A stretch of 33,118 nt of DNA. Origin: Algoriphagus ratkowskyi. Its GTDB lineage: Bacteria; Bacteroidota; Bacteroidia; Cytophagales; Cyclobacteriaceae. This document shows positions 14,884 to 24,348 of this stretch, piece by piece. Within the stretch, counting starts at the first letter, position 1, and every line of letters starts with the position of its first letter. The notes beneath the pieces were generated by a model, which ran no database searches, was not told where the DNA came from, and saw only the letters and a program-made list of their open reading frames with translations. The stretch spans positions 1 through 33,118 of the forward strand of contig NZ_MSSV01000036.1 in the NCBI RefSeq assembly GCF_002150505.1. The letters are read 5' to 3'. A program made the position numbers and the translations under genes.

Positions 14884-15537
14884 ATGGGTATAGTTAATTT
14901 TTCAATTCCAAAAGACTTAGTTTTAAAAATTCTCGATTTTAAGGAAATTGATAATTTCATCGAAACAGGCACATACAAAGGTGCAACCTCATTTTGGGCT
15001 GCGCAGCATTTTAAGAAAGTTTACACTATTGAAATTAACGAAGAGATATCTAAGGAGACTGCGTCAAAGGTTGATTGTCCGAAAAACATAGAATTCCTAA
15101 TTGGAAACAGCAAAGATGTATTACCAGAGCTAGTTGACAACAAATTATCAGGAACCTGTTTCTTTTGGTTGGATGGACATTGGTGTATGGGGGCTGGAGG
15201 AAAAGAAGAGGAATGCCCTCTAATAGATGAACTTGAGGCTATAAAATTAATTCAAAACGCAATCATCTTTATTGATGATGCAAGATGCTTTTTAGGCCCT
15301 CTTCCTCCTCCACACGATTCTAGTCATTGGCCAAGAATTGACCAGATATTTATTAAAATTTCTCAATTGTTTCCTGACCACAGATTTACTATTCAAGATG
15401 ATGTGATTATGGTTATACCCTTAGAATATATGGCTGTATTAGATGAAGATTGGAAAAGTAAATTTCAGGTTCGATTTTCTACTAAAAAGAAGTTGAGTTT
15501 TTTGGGGAGAATAACTAAGAAAATTAAATCCTTATGA
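14884..15537 (+). CDS. Class I SAM-dependent methyltransferase-like protein
   Basis: The 217-residue protein has a Rossmann-type motif I, FIETGTYKGAT (25-35), an acidic end of strand 2 (YTIEIN, 47-52), WLDGHW (95-100) and IIFIDDAR (127-134). This ETGTYxGxT variety occurs in putative methyltransferases of polysaccharide clusters. It could methylate a sugar hydroxyl or carboxyl; no direct evidence for the acceptor. Its stop overlaps the next gene (ATGA), so it is co-expressed with the FkbM-type enzyme. Strongly AT-rich codon use sets it apart from the wzm-MBOAT region. Confidence 0.65.
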   Translation: MGIVNFSIPKDLVLKILDFKEIDNFIETGTYKGATSFWAAQHFKKVYTIEINEEISKETASKVDCPKNIEFLIGNSKDVLPELVDNKLSGTCFFWLDGHWCMGAGGKEEECPLIDELEAIKLIQNAIIFIDDARCFLGPLPPPHDSSHWPRIDQIFIKISQLFPDHRFTIQDDVIMVIPLEYMAVLDEDWKSKFQVRFSTKKKLSFLGRITKKIKSL

Positions 15538-16268
15538 AGGGACTTATAATTAGTGCTCTTAAGAAATTTGGGTATAGATTAGCCAAAGCACCGATTATGC
15601 TTAATGGATTGAAAGTTGAGCATGACTTTATCTCCAAGCATAATTGGATTCTTAAATATAATTTTAAGACCATTATAGACATAGGTGCCAACAGAGGTCA
15701 ATTTGCATCAAGATTTCGGGTGTTATTTCCAGAGTCTTGGATTTATTCATTTGAGCCTATTCCTGAAGTTTATGAGCAATTATGTAAACGGTTTGAATTA
15801 GACACTAAATTCAAAGCATTCAACCTAGGCTTAGGCAAGCAATCTGGAACAATAGAATTTTATCAAAATGAATTTACGGACTCATCAAGTGCACTGCCTA
15901 TGAAAAGTTTGCACAAGGTGAATTTTCCAAAAACATATATTGAAAAACAAATTCAAATAAAGATTGATAGGCTTGATGAAATTATGAAGTCCATAACAAC
16001 CTCAAATCCACTTTTGGTTAAAATTGACGTACAGGGATTTGAAGAGATGGTGATTTTAGGAGGGAAAGATACTCTTATCAGAGCCTCGATTGTAATTGTT
16101 GAAGTTTCATTTTATGAACTCTATGAAAATCAAGTCTATTTTAAGACTATTTATGACCATATGGATCGGTTGGGTTTTACTTATCGTGGAAATTACGATC
16201 AATTGATTTCACCAATCGATGGGTGTGTACTACAGTCAGATGCAATTTTTATAAGGGAAAATGCATAA
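15534..16268 (+). CDS. FkbM family methyltransferase
   Basis: The 244-residue protein shows IIDIGANRGQFASRF (47-61), YSFEPIPEVYEQL (71-83) and LVKIDVQGFEEMVILGG (about 161-177), the standard FkbM motifs for SAM binding and the active site. FkbM enzymes O-methylate hydroxyl groups, often on sugars. Placed before two glycosyltransferases and Wzt, it is a candidate to methylate the glycan, possibly at its end. ATGA overlap with the upstream gene and an 8-bp overlap with the downstream gene. Length is typical. Confidence 0.88.
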   Translation: MKGLIISALKKFGYRLAKAPIMLNGLKVEHDFISKHNWILKYNFKTIIDIGANRGQFASRFRVLFPESWIYSFEPIPEVYEQLCKRFELDTKFKAFNLGLGKQSGTIEFYQNEFTDSSSALPMKSLHKVNFPKTYIEKQIQIKIDRLDEIMKSITTSNPLLVKIDVQGFEEMVILGGKDTLIRASIVIVEVSFYELYENQVYFKTIYDHMDRLGFTYRGNYDQLISPIDGCVLQSDAIFIRENA

Positions 16269-17013
16269 AGGAATTAATCTTTCTATTATTATCCCAAATT
16301 TTAATTCTGGGAGTCTGCTTGATCATACATTAGCCAGTATTTTTTTTAAAGAGATCATCTTTACATTTGAGGTTTTGATAATAGATAATCTTTCTATCGA
16401 CAACCCTAGGCAGTATATTGATAATTATCCGGAAGGCTCTATTGTGTATATATCAGAACAGGATATTGGTATTTATGATGCAATGAATAAGGGTGTGAAA
16501 TTAGCGTCTGGTAGATGGCTATTTTTTTTGGGAGCAGGTGATGAATTAATAATTGATGCAGTTAATCAGATTAAATTCAATCAATATAAAAATAGCACAC
16601 TTATCTATGCTAATACCCAACTACTTAAAAATGGAAAAGTATATGATGGTGAATTTGATTTATTAAAATTGATGAAGCGAAATATATCCCATCAAGCTAT
16701 TTTTTATAATCTTTCAGTTTTTAATGAAATTGGTTATTTCGATACTAACTTTAAAATTACGGCTGATTATATTTTTAATCTAAAAATTTTTATGAGGACT
16801 ACTGTTGAGATCCATTATCTTCCAATAGTAGTTTCCCGTTTTTTGGGAGGAGGGCTTTCTGATGATTTACGTGATGATTTCTTTCAGAACAATAAATTAA
16901 AGATTATTAATAAGTTAGTTTTAAGTAATTTTATTTGGGAAAACCTATGTGCTTTAGTTAGTTACGATTTTTATTATTTGAAAAATTACTTGAAATTAAA
17001 AATTGGACAATAA
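16261..17013 (+). CDS. GT2 glycosyltransferase (WcaA-like)
   Basis: The 250-residue GT-A protein begins LSIIIPNFNSGSLLDHTLASI (7-27), has IDNLSID (41-47), then QDIGIYDAMNKGVKLASGRWLFFLGAGDEL (67-96). This last block is characteristic of a GT2 group in which the metal motif is GAGD or NSGD rather than DxD. It should add one sugar from a nucleotide donor to the lipid-linked chain in the cytoplasm. No membrane helices. It overlaps both neighbours by 8-11 bp. Confidence 0.85.
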   Translation: MHKGINLSIIIPNFNSGSLLDHTLASIFFKEIIFTFEVLIIDNLSIDNPRQYIDNYPEGSIVYISEQDIGIYDAMNKGVKLASGRWLFFLGAGDELIIDAVNQIKFNQYKNSTLIYANTQLLKNGKVYDGEFDLLKLMKRNISHQAIFYNLSVFNEIGYFDTNFKITADYIFNLKIFMRTTVEIHYLPIVVSRFLGGGLSDDLRDDFFQNNKLKIINKLVLSNFIWENLCALVSYDFYYLKNYLKLKIGQ

Positions 17014-17800
17014 GGAAATAGATATTTCTGTCGTTTTGCTTACATATAACCAAGAGTATTATGTAAGACAGGCTCTCGATTCTATCCTAAATCAAAATTT
17101 CACGGGAAGATGGGAAATTATTGTAGGTGATGATTGTTCCCTTGATAATACCGCTAATGTAATTGAAATAGGAAAAGGTAATTTTGATTTTATAAAAGTT
17201 TTTACAAATTCTAAAAACTTAGGACTTTCTAAAAATTATGAAAAAGCAATTCTTTTATCAAAAGGTAAATACATAGCTTATATAGAAGGAGATGATTATT
17301 GGACTGATGAATTTAAACTTCAAAAACAATTCGATTTCCTAGAACTTAATCCTAAATATGTCCTAGCATTTCATGACTTTGTTTTGATTGATAATGTTGG
17401 GAACATTATATCAGAATCGAATTTGGAAAAACCAAATCTTAAAAAAAATAGATCGAAAAAGGAGATGGTGGCAGGTTGTTTGATTCATCAGAATACAATG
17501 ATGTTTCGGAATGTAATCTCGAAGTTCCCATTGGGTTTTTTCAAATCCAGAAATCATGACACATTTTTAATCGCATATTTATCTAATTGGGGATTGGCAG
17601 GTTATGTATATTGTAAACCACTTCATTATAGATACCTTAATACTTCTTTATGGTCAAGTTTAGACAATAAAAAGAAGCATTTGAATGGAATCATAACTTA
17701 TTGGTGGATATTCACTATAGCACCAGTTGAAACTTTGTGGCCACTTTTTTTAAGGCTTCTTTCCAAAATTAGATCTTTCATATTATCTCATTCAACTTAA
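17003..17800 (+). CDS. GT2 glycosyltransferase
   Basis: The 265-residue GT-A enzyme shows ISVVLLTYNQEYYVRQALDSIL (8-29), VGDDCSLDNT (41-50) and the metal-binding IEGDDYWTDEFKLQKQ (near residues 94-109). The latter is diagnostic for a large GT2 group in O-antigen clusters. It probably adds a sugar to the growing chain. TTG start inside the end of the previous gene; no ATG lies near the conserved N-terminus. The gene closes the AT-rich sub-operon, and 254 bp of non-coding DNA follow. Confidence 0.85.
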   Translation: MDNKEIDISVVLLTYNQEYYVRQALDSILNQNFTGRWEIIVGDDCSLDNTANVIEIGKGNFDFIKVFTNSKNLGLSKNYEKAILLSKGKYIAYIEGDDYWTDEFKLQKQFDFLELNPKYVLAFHDFVLIDNVGNIISESNLEKPNLKKNRSKKEMVAGCLIHQNTMMFRNVISKFPLGFFKSRNHDTFLIAYLSNWGLAGYVYCKPLHYRYLNTSLWSSLDNKKKHLNGIITYWWIFTIAPVETLWPLFLRLLSKIRSFILSHST

Positions 17801-17832
17801 ATATTCTTATTAAAGTTGATAACCTCTCAAAG

Positions 17833-17967
17833 TGATATCATGTACGCTTGAAAGAAATATATGCTGATGCCTTAGCTGACCAGATTGGAAATATCAGTAA
17901 GTTTATGGTTTCTCTTGGTAAGATAAGTTTGTTCACATGTGGTCTAATTCCATTCTTCAGCTATTAA
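17833..17967 (+). pseudogene. Possible remnant of a decayed gene
   Basis: In the 254-bp gap 17801-18054 one frame, open from a stop at 17833-17835 to TAA at 17965, gives a protein-like string ending DQIGNISKFMVSLGKISLF then a hydrophobic tail. The mix of an amphipathic helix and a hydrophobic segment resembles part of a membrane protein such as a flippase, but I do not recognise it. It may be a small gene with a TTG start at 17848, a fragment, or chance. Confidence 0.2.
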
Positions 17968-18054
17968 TGTTTAAATTTATACGACAGCTTATTTAGAGCT
18001 ATAAATTTTGTTTATTATTTACGATCATTATCGCTCGTATAAATATTATTAATT

Positions 18055-19305
18055 ATGATAAAAGGCTTCATATTATATCGTTATTACAAGTATTTTTCTA
18101 TAATATTATTTTTAACCTCTACATTTTATTTAATGTTTTTTAGATTTAAAAATGTCTATTTAATTTCTTCCCCCATTGATGATGAAATTAAAATACTTTC
18201 AGATTTTCACTCTTTTAAAGCTAATACATATTATGACTCTGTATCGAAAGGGAGTTCTCCTATATTTAATGTTTTTGGTTTGATGGTAAATGCTTTTGTT
18301 TCCAATGGATTGATGGCAATAAAAACCTTGAATTTACTTTCACTTTTTGGAATTTTTGTAACTTGGGCATACTTTCAAATAAAATTTAAGGTCTACAATA
18401 AAAATTTAATTTATCTATATTTACCTGTTTTGTTTTATATATGCGTATACCAGCGACATTTTTATACTGCTTATACTGATGGGTTATTTACTTTTTTTAT
18501 TTCTTTTAGTTTATTTCTCATTCTTTGTTCAGTCCTCTCAAATAGATATAAAAAATTGCTCTTTTTGTCATCATTTGTGTTTTTAGCTTTTGCTTTAGGT
18601 GTCAGAGAAATATTAGCATTATATAGTATTGGATTTTTAACAATTTATTTTTATTTAATTTGGAAAAATGAATTCAGTGGTATGTATTTTTTATATGGGG
18701 TATGTTTGTTCATTATTATTTCAATATTTATTCACTATCCATCATTAATTGATAAAGGCACTTTATCTTTTCATACTAAAGCTGCTTTTGAAGATATGAG
18801 TTGGACTCAACGAAATTTTCTTCAGATTTTGAATAAATCTCATATTATGCCGTCGTGGGAAAAAGTTAGAGCTTATTTAAACATAAATGGAGTATCTTCT
18901 CTTCCATATTCTGATTTAGAGGCGTTAACTAACTATCCTGATATTATTTTAATTAATTGGTTTAGGCAGACTTTTTTAAGTATACTTCCTTTTTTTAGAC
19001 AATTAGGATTGATGTTTCCTTTAGCAGTTTTTGTAATATTTTTTAATTCTAATAATGCTAAAAAATACTCTTTTGTTCCAAGTATTTTTTTACTGTTTTT
19101 CCTAATATTTTCTTTTCAATTCGCATTTCTACCACTATATAGGATTGAATTTCGTTGGTTCAGTCTTTTTCCTATTCTATTTGTTGTTTCTTTATTTTAC
19201 TCTCTAGATATGACGTTTTTTAAAAATAAATATTATGGATATTTGTTTTTTACAAATTTAATTGTACTCTCTATATTTAACTTTCTATTGTATGGATTAT
19301 GGTAA
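18055..19305 (+). CDS. Polytopic membrane protein, GT-C-like
   Basis: The 416-residue, very hydrophobic protein has about 10-11 helices. After helix 1 it has SSPIDDEIKI (38-47) with acidic residues at the GT-C catalytic position, then YYDSVSKGSSPIF (59-71), YTAYTDGLFTFFISF and LGVREI. The order DE / W-or-Y-D / S-P / YTD / R faintly recalls the Alg10 (GT59) group, which would suggest a polyprenyl-linked sugar transferase, but this is low-confidence. It is among the most AT-rich genes of the window and starts an independent stretch after a 254-bp gap. A polymerase-type role (Wzy-like) is an alternative. Confidence 0.5.
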   Translation: MIKGFILYRYYKYFSIILFLTSTFYLMFFRFKNVYLISSPIDDEIKILSDFHSFKANTYYDSVSKGSSPIFNVFGLMVNAFVSNGLMAIKTLNLLSLFGIFVTWAYFQIKFKVYNKNLIYLYLPVLFYICVYQRHFYTAYTDGLFTFFISFSLFLILCSVLSNRYKKLLFLSSFVFLAFALGVREILALYSIGFLTIYFYLIWKNEFSGMYFLYGVCLFIIISIFIHYPSLIDKGTLSFHTKAAFEDMSWTQRNFLQILNKSHIMPSWEKVRAYLNINGVSSLPYSDLEALTNYPDIILINWFRQTFLSILPFFRQLGLMFPLAVFVIFFNSNNAKKYSFVPSIFLLFFLIFSFQFAFLPLYRIEFRWFSLFPILFVVSLFYSLDMTFFKNKYYGYLFFTNLIVLSIFNFLLYGLW

Positions 19306-19314
19306 TGGATTGAT

Positions 19315-20565
19315 ATGTCAGTTGTAATTAAAATTTCAAACCTCTCTAAGCGCTATCGCATTGGGGTTAAAGAAAATCAAGCCTTGACCTTAGCAGGTCA
19401 ACTAGGAAATATTATTAAATCACCATGGAGTAATCTCAAGAGATTAAGGGAAATGAGTAAGTTTGGCGTTGAAGATGAATCTGTTTTCTGGGCTTTGAAA
19501 GATATCAACTTTGAAGTTAATGAAGGTGAGGTGCTTGGGATTATAGGGAAAAACGGAGCTGGTAAATCAACTCTTCTCAAGATTCTTTCTCAGATTACAG
19601 AGCCAACTACTGGTAAAATTGAAATTAAGGGACGTGTTGCCTCTCTTTTGGAAGTAGGGACTGGTTTTCACCCAGAGCTCTCAGGTAGAGAAAATATCTA
19701 CATGAACGGGACTATATTAGGGATGACAAGACGTGAAATCAATTCTAAGCTGGATGAGATCATTGATTTCTCTGGAGTAGAAAAGTTTATCGATACACCT
19801 GTCAAATTCTATTCTTCAGGGATGAAAGTGCGTTTGGGCTTTTCGGTTGCGGCTCATTTGGAACCAGAAATCTTGATTATTGATGAGGTGCTAGCAGTAG
19901 GAGATTTCGAGTTTCAAAGGAAGTGCCTTGGGAAAATGGAAGATGTTGCAGGTCAAGGCAGAACTGTTCTTTTTGTTAGTCATAATATGGAAGCCGTGTC
20001 CAATTTGTGTCATCAAACAATAAATCTAATTAGTGGAGAAATTGATTTTATTGGAAATACAAGAGAGGGGATTACAAAATATCTATGCAATTCAATCTTA
20101 GCAAAGAAGGAATATATTGATACTACAGAAGATCGAATTAACAAATTAACTGAAATTAAAATTGAGACTTCTTTGCCGAATCAAATTCAAAGATTTGGTG
20201 AAAAGCTTGTAATAAAAATTAAACTGACCGCTTTCAATTCATTAGAAAAAGCCAATGTTGCTTTTCAGATTTTTGAGCGAGGAACAGAGAAAAGTGTAAT
20301 GTACGGATGGTTACATGATAATGAATTTCATATTGGGAATAGTAAGGGGATTTATTTCTTAGAATGTGTAATTCCAAAATTAAGGTTATATAAGGGAAAT
20401 TACGATTTCACTTTTCATTTTTCGGAATTAAGTGGAAGGAAGAATCCTCAGAAAATCGAAAATGTTTGTCCCTTTGAAGTTTCAATGGTAGGTATCCCTC
20501 ATCAATTTGAGTGGTCAGATAAAAATTGTGTATATATAGATGATTTCGAATGGAAAGTTATTTAG
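19315..20565 (+). CDS. wzt: Polysaccharide ABC transporter ATPase Wzt with C-terminal binding domain
   Basis: The nucleotide-binding domain has Walker A GKNGAGKST (78-86), the TagH/Wzt signature YSSGMKVRLGFSVAA (166-180), Walker B ILIIDE (186-191) and H-loop SHN (His 223). The preceding extension (residues 20-58) is typical of Wzt. Residues ~265-416 form a separate beta-rich domain (Wzt_C), which in studied systems binds the modified non-reducing end of the glycan before export. It pairs with Wzm at 10273. The C-terminal half is more AT-rich than the ATPase half. It overlaps the following methyltransferase gene by 16 bp, an arrangement that fits a cap-making enzyme matched to the binding domain. 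Confidence 0.93.
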   Translation: MSVVIKISNLSKRYRIGVKENQALTLAGQLGNIIKSPWSNLKRLREMSKFGVEDESVFWALKDINFEVNEGEVLGIIGKNGAGKSTLLKILSQITEPTTGKIEIKGRVASLLEVGTGFHPELSGRENIYMNGTILGMTRREINSKLDEIIDFSGVEKFIDTPVKFYSSGMKVRLGFSVAAHLEPEILIIDEVLAVGDFEFQRKCLGKMEDVAGQGRTVLFVSHNMEAVSNLCHQTINLISGEIDFIGNTREGITKYLCNSILAKKEYIDTTEDRINKLTEIKIETSLPNQIQRFGEKLVIKIKLTAFNSLEKANVAFQIFERGTEKSVMYGWLHDNEFHIGNSKGIYFLECVIPKLRLYKGNYDFTFHFSELSGRKNPQKIENVCPFEVSMVGIPHQFEWSDKNCVYIDDFEWKVI

Positions 20566-21284
20566 GAAAAGTAATCGGTTCTTGGGATTCTGAAAAAATT
20601 AATGATTTTTGGGATTTTGCGTCTAAAGAGCCGAAAAAATATTTCACACATAATCATGGAAATGAGATTGTCCAATTCTTTGAGCCAGACTTATCCAACA
20701 ACAGTAAAATTTTAGATTATGGTGCTGGACTTGGATTTCTTTCAGAAATTTTACTTAAAAAAGGTTATCAAGTAAAATGTATGGATTCATCTTCAGATTC
20801 CTTGAATGTGCTTGATGATAAGTTGAGAGGTTACCCAAACTATCTTGGGGCTCAAAACCTAAAAGATCTTCAAAACACAGACGTGAAATTTGATGTAATT
20901 TTTGTGATAGAAGTTATTGAACATCTAAACGATGTTTTTTTAGAAGAACTTATGAAAAATGTGAGTGCACTTTTATCCAATAGGGGACAAGTTATTTTTA
21001 CTACTCCGAATAATGAGGATCTTACTCAATCATATATTTATTGCCCATTCAGTGACTTGATTTTTCACAGGTGGCAGCATGTTAGATCTTGGAACAAAAA
21101 GAGTCTTTCTAAAACTTTGATTTCAATGGGCTTCAATTCTATTGAAACTAGAGAAACTCACTTTTTACCTAAACCTAAATGGAAAGGATTTAATCGAAAG
21201 ACGATAGGTTTGTTTTTAGAATATTTAAAGCATAAAGTTGAAAAGAAAAAACCTCATTTGGTTGCAATAGCATCTATAACTTGA
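20550..21284 (+). CDS. Class I SAM-dependent methyltransferase (UbiG/Methyltransf_11-like)
   Basis: The 244-residue protein has motif I ILDYGAGLGFLSEIL (54-68), an acidic end of strand 2 (CMDSS, 77-81) and the post-motif FDVIFVIEVIEHLND, followed by a SAM-fold tail with TTPN. Proteins of this type in surface-glycan clusters methylate sugars. Its immediate overlap with wzt suggests it could provide the terminal methyl group read by the Wzt C-terminal domain; that link is inference. Its TGA overlaps the TTG start of the next gene (TTGA). Confidence 0.82.
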   Translation: MESYLGKVIGSWDSEKINDFWDFASKEPKKYFTHNHGNEIVQFFEPDLSNNSKILDYGAGLGFLSEILLKKGYQVKCMDSSSDSLNVLDDKLRGYPNYLGAQNLKDLQNTDVKFDVIFVIEVIEHLNDVFLEELMKNVSALLSNRGQVIFTTPNNEDLTQSYIYCPFSDLIFHRWQHVRSWNKKSLSKTLISMGFNSIETRETHFLPKPKWKGFNRKTIGLFLEYLKHKVEKKKPHLVAIASIT

Positions 21285-22507
21285 GAAACATTGCGTTTGT
21301 AACTTCTGAATTTATTCAGCCGAACGAATCAAAAACGGGGGGATTAGGAACCTATATCTGGAATATTTCTAATCTCTTGGATAAGCATGGAATTACCGTT
21401 TTTATTTTTATTCCAGGTGGAGAAAATAATTCTTTCAGAATCCCAAATACGAATATCACAGTTAAAGAATTTTTTATTTCTCAAAATACTCCCTCTTCCT
21501 TCGATAAAGCGAAACATTTTTTTTTGAAAAGGTTTTCGAATTATTCTTACGTCTATTATTTGGAACTAAGAAGCAGGGCTATTCAAATCCATGATTTTTT
21601 GCGTGTTGAGAATGATAATTTTCAGTTTGATTTGATACAATACTCTAATTTGAATGGGATAGGATATTTCCCTTTGCAGGACGTTTGCAGTGTGGTGAGG
21701 ATAAGTAGTCTTACGCATCTCTATTTGAAATATGGGGAAGGATATTATGGTATAGATCCCTTTAAGGTCCAAGCTCAAATAAGATTTGAAAACAAATCGT
21801 ATAAGAAGTTTAAGTTCATAGTAGGACCATCTTCCTATATGTTAAACCATATGAAATTTATAAAGGATGTTTTTAAAACTAGAATCCTGAGCCCTTATGA
21901 AAATCGCACTTCATTTTCTGTCTCAGAATATACTTATACCCCAAATATCAAGATTGGATATTTTGGCAGTGTTGATTATAGGAAAGGCATTGATTTACTT
22001 TTAGATGCCATAAGTTCTTTATCAGAGGAAAAATTGTCGCTCACAGTCGTTGGGAAATTATATGAGGATTCACCGGAAAACCGAACTATCAAGCAAAGAA
22101 TTTTAAATCAATCCAATATTATTTATTTCCAGAGTCAATCAAAATTCAATTTGATAAGGATTTTACAAGACGTAGATATTATTGTTTTACCCTCTCGTGT
22201 TGATAACTTACCTAATACCTTATTGGAGTCCTTGGGTATGGGTAAAATTGTAGTAGGTCCTAATGCTTGGGGATTTGAAGAAGTGATTGAAGATGGCGTA
22301 AATGGTTTTCTATTTGAAGTAGGTTCACAGTCTTCATTAACAGAAACGCTAAAAGTTATCCTGAGCCTAAGCAACGAAGAAAGGGGTACGGTTTGTATGA
22401 AGGCAAAAGAATTCATTTCAAATTACTCTTCTGATTATGTTTTTAGTAATTGCATGGAGGTATATAATCAATGCATTAAAATTTCTAATAATATATGTGT
22501 GGAATAG
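21281..22507 (+). CDS. GT4 glycosyltransferase
   Basis: The 408-residue GT-B protein has an N-terminal GGLGTYIWNIS (20-30) glycine-rich loop and a C-terminal donor domain starting IGYFGSVDYRKGIDLLLDAI. The nucleotide-sugar site is LPSRVDNLPNTLLESLGMGKIVV, with the E-x7-E-like pattern weakened because Asp replaces the first Glu (VDNLPN). It transfers a sugar with retention from a nucleotide donor. TTG start with a 4-nt overlap (TTGA) to the preceding methyltransferase; it overlaps asnB by 13 bp. Confidence 0.87.
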   Translation: MRNIAFVTSEFIQPNESKTGGLGTYIWNISNLLDKHGITVFIFIPGGENNSFRIPNTNITVKEFFISQNTPSSFDKAKHFFLKRFSNYSYVYYLELRSRAIQIHDFLRVENDNFQFDLIQYSNLNGIGYFPLQDVCSVVRISSLTHLYLKYGEGYYGIDPFKVQAQIRFENKSYKKFKFIVGPSSYMLNHMKFIKDVFKTRILSPYENRTSFSVSEYTYTPNIKIGYFGSVDYRKGIDLLLDAISSLSEEKLSLTVVGKLYEDSPENRTIKQRILNQSNIIYFQSQSKFNLIRILQDVDIIVLPSRVDNLPNTLLESLGMGKIVVGPNAWGFEEVIEDGVNGFLFEVGSQSSLTETLKVILSLSNEERGTVCMKAKEFISNYSSDYVFSNCMEVYNQCIKISNNICVE

Positions 22508-24333
22508 TTGGTCTAATCCAATCAAACAAAACTGAGTTGTCTTTTATACTTCAGAAGATGCTCTCTAAAGTACAGCATAGGGGTCCTGATGGTAGTGGCA
22601 TTTTCGAGTATGCTGGTGTTGGCATAGGTCAGAGTAGATTGTCGATTATTGATGTGGAAGGAGGACAACAGCCTATGTCAGATTCAACAAATTCCTATTG
22701 GATTACCTACAATGGAGAGTTGTATAATTACCAGGAATTAAGAGTGCAGCTTCGGTTAAAGGGCTTTGCCTTTAAAACAAATTCTGACACTGAAGTTGTA
22801 CTTCAAGCTTATGCCTGTTGGGGCAAAGAGTGTGTCAGTTTCTTTCGCGGTATGTTTGCTTTCTGTATTCTCGATACCATACGGAAGGAATTATTTTTGG
22901 CAAGGGATCAATTTGGTATTAAGCCATTGGTATATGCGACTGGTCCGGATTTATTTGCTTTTGCTTCTGAGATTCAAGCTTTAAGACCAGTTTCAGGTAT
23001 GGACTGGGAGATTAATTTGACTGGAATCGATCAATTTCTGTCTTACCAATATATTCCTGCTCCATATTCCATTTTCAACGGAGTTAAGAAATTACTTCCC
23101 GGTCATTTTATGCGAGTGGATTTTGCTGGAAGTATACTGGAAGTAACCCAATATTGGGATATTGATTTTGCATCAGATTCCACCAAATCACAAGCATATT
23201 GGTTAGAATCTATAGAACAGGCAATTTCAGATTCGGTGCAGGCTCATTTAGTTTCTGATGTGCCATTTGGAGCATTTTTATCTGGAGGAGTAGATTCTTC
23301 GTTGGTAGTGTCACAGATGGCAAAAAAGATGAAGTCTCCTTTGAAAACATTTTGTATTGGCTTTGAAGAAAAGGATTTTTCAGAGATTGAATTTGCTAGG
23401 AAAGTGGCTGTGAAATATGGGACTGATCATCATGAGGAAATAGTAAAACCTCGAGCATTGGAGATTTTGCCTGATTTGGTAAAGCATTATGGAGAGCCTT
23501 TCGGCGACTCTTCAGCTATTCCTACCTACTATGTTTCTAAATTGGCTAGAAAGGAAGTTACCATGGTGCTTTCTGGTGATGGAGGAGATGAATTATTTGG
23601 TGGTTATGAGAACTATACCACTCGATGGATTAAGCATTTTAGCCCGATTCCAGAACATCTTCCCATCTATAAGAAAGCCGTCTATTTTGGCATGAATAAA
23701 ATCATTCCTGAAAAATATCCATTGAGAACTGCCTCACTGACAGATTGGAAACGATACATTGAATATTTCAATCAACAGCATAGAAGTCACCTATGGAAAA
23801 AGGAATTTCAAGAGCAGTTTGCAGGCTCTGATGATTTTATAAAAGATGTTTGGTTACAAGCAAAACAGTATTCCCATTTTCATAAAACTCAATATACCGA
23901 CTTCAAAACCTATTTGCCTTATGCTGTTTTGACAAAGGTGGATATTGCAAGCATGATGCATAGTTTGGAGGTAAGAACTCCTTTATTAGATGTGGAAGTA
24001 ATTAAACTTGCATCTCAGATTCCAGAGAAATTCAATACACATAAAATTAATGGTGATTGGGTTGGCAAGGATATCTTAAAAAGGATATTGACTAAGGAGA
24101 TGGGAGAGAACTTTGCTTATCGTAAGAAAATGGGATTTGGAGTTCCTTTAAATCATTGGTTTGGAGATTCAAACAAAGTTCAAGGAGAGATTCAAGAGCG
24201 AATTCTTTCAAGAGGGAATCTGTTGGAGAATTATTTTCAACGTACTGAACTTGAAAAAATAGCCTTTGGCTCACAATCTGGGAAACAATGGTTGTTGATT
24301 TTTCTTCAAGAGTGGCTTACTCAAAATACCTAG
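22495..24333 (+). CDS. asnB: Glutamine-hydrolysing asparagine synthase-type amidotransferase
   Basis: The 612-residue protein begins MCGIVGLIQ, with Cys2 as the glutaminase nucleophile. It has HRGPDG near residue 29, YNGELYNY, and SDTEVVLQAY. The synthetase domain has the PP-loop SGGVDSS at 263-269 and SGDGGDELFGGY near 359. It hydrolyses glutamine and uses ATP to amidate a carboxyl. Copies inside polysaccharide clusters often appear to amidate uronic acids rather than make free asparagine; location in the glycosyltransferase run favours that, but sequence alone cannot separate the two. Full length, overlapping the previous gene by 13 bp. Confidence 0.92.
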   Translation: MCGIVGLIQSNKTELSFILQKMLSKVQHRGPDGSGIFEYAGVGIGQSRLSIIDVEGGQQPMSDSTNSYWITYNGELYNYQELRVQLRLKGFAFKTNSDTEVVLQAYACWGKECVSFFRGMFAFCILDTIRKELFLARDQFGIKPLVYATGPDLFAFASEIQALRPVSGMDWEINLTGIDQFLSYQYIPAPYSIFNGVKKLLPGHFMRVDFAGSILEVTQYWDIDFASDSTKSQAYWLESIEQAISDSVQAHLVSDVPFGAFLSGGVDSSLVVSQMAKKMKSPLKTFCIGFEEKDFSEIEFARKVAVKYGTDHHEEIVKPRALEILPDLVKHYGEPFGDSSAIPTYYVSKLARKEVTMVLSGDGGDELFGGYENYTTRWIKHFSPIPEHLPIYKKAVYFGMNKIIPEKYPLRTASLTDWKRYIEYFNQQHRSHLWKKEFQEQFAGSDDFIKDVWLQAKQYSHFHKTQYTDFKTYLPYAVLTKVDIASMMHSLEVRTPLLDVEVIKLASQIPEKFNTHKINGDWVGKDILKRILTKEMGENFAYRKKMGFGVPLNHWFGDSNKVQGEIQERILSRGNLLENYFQRTELEKIAFGSQSGKQWLLIFLQEWLTQNT

Positions 24334-24348
24334 ACAAAGCAAAGCTAA

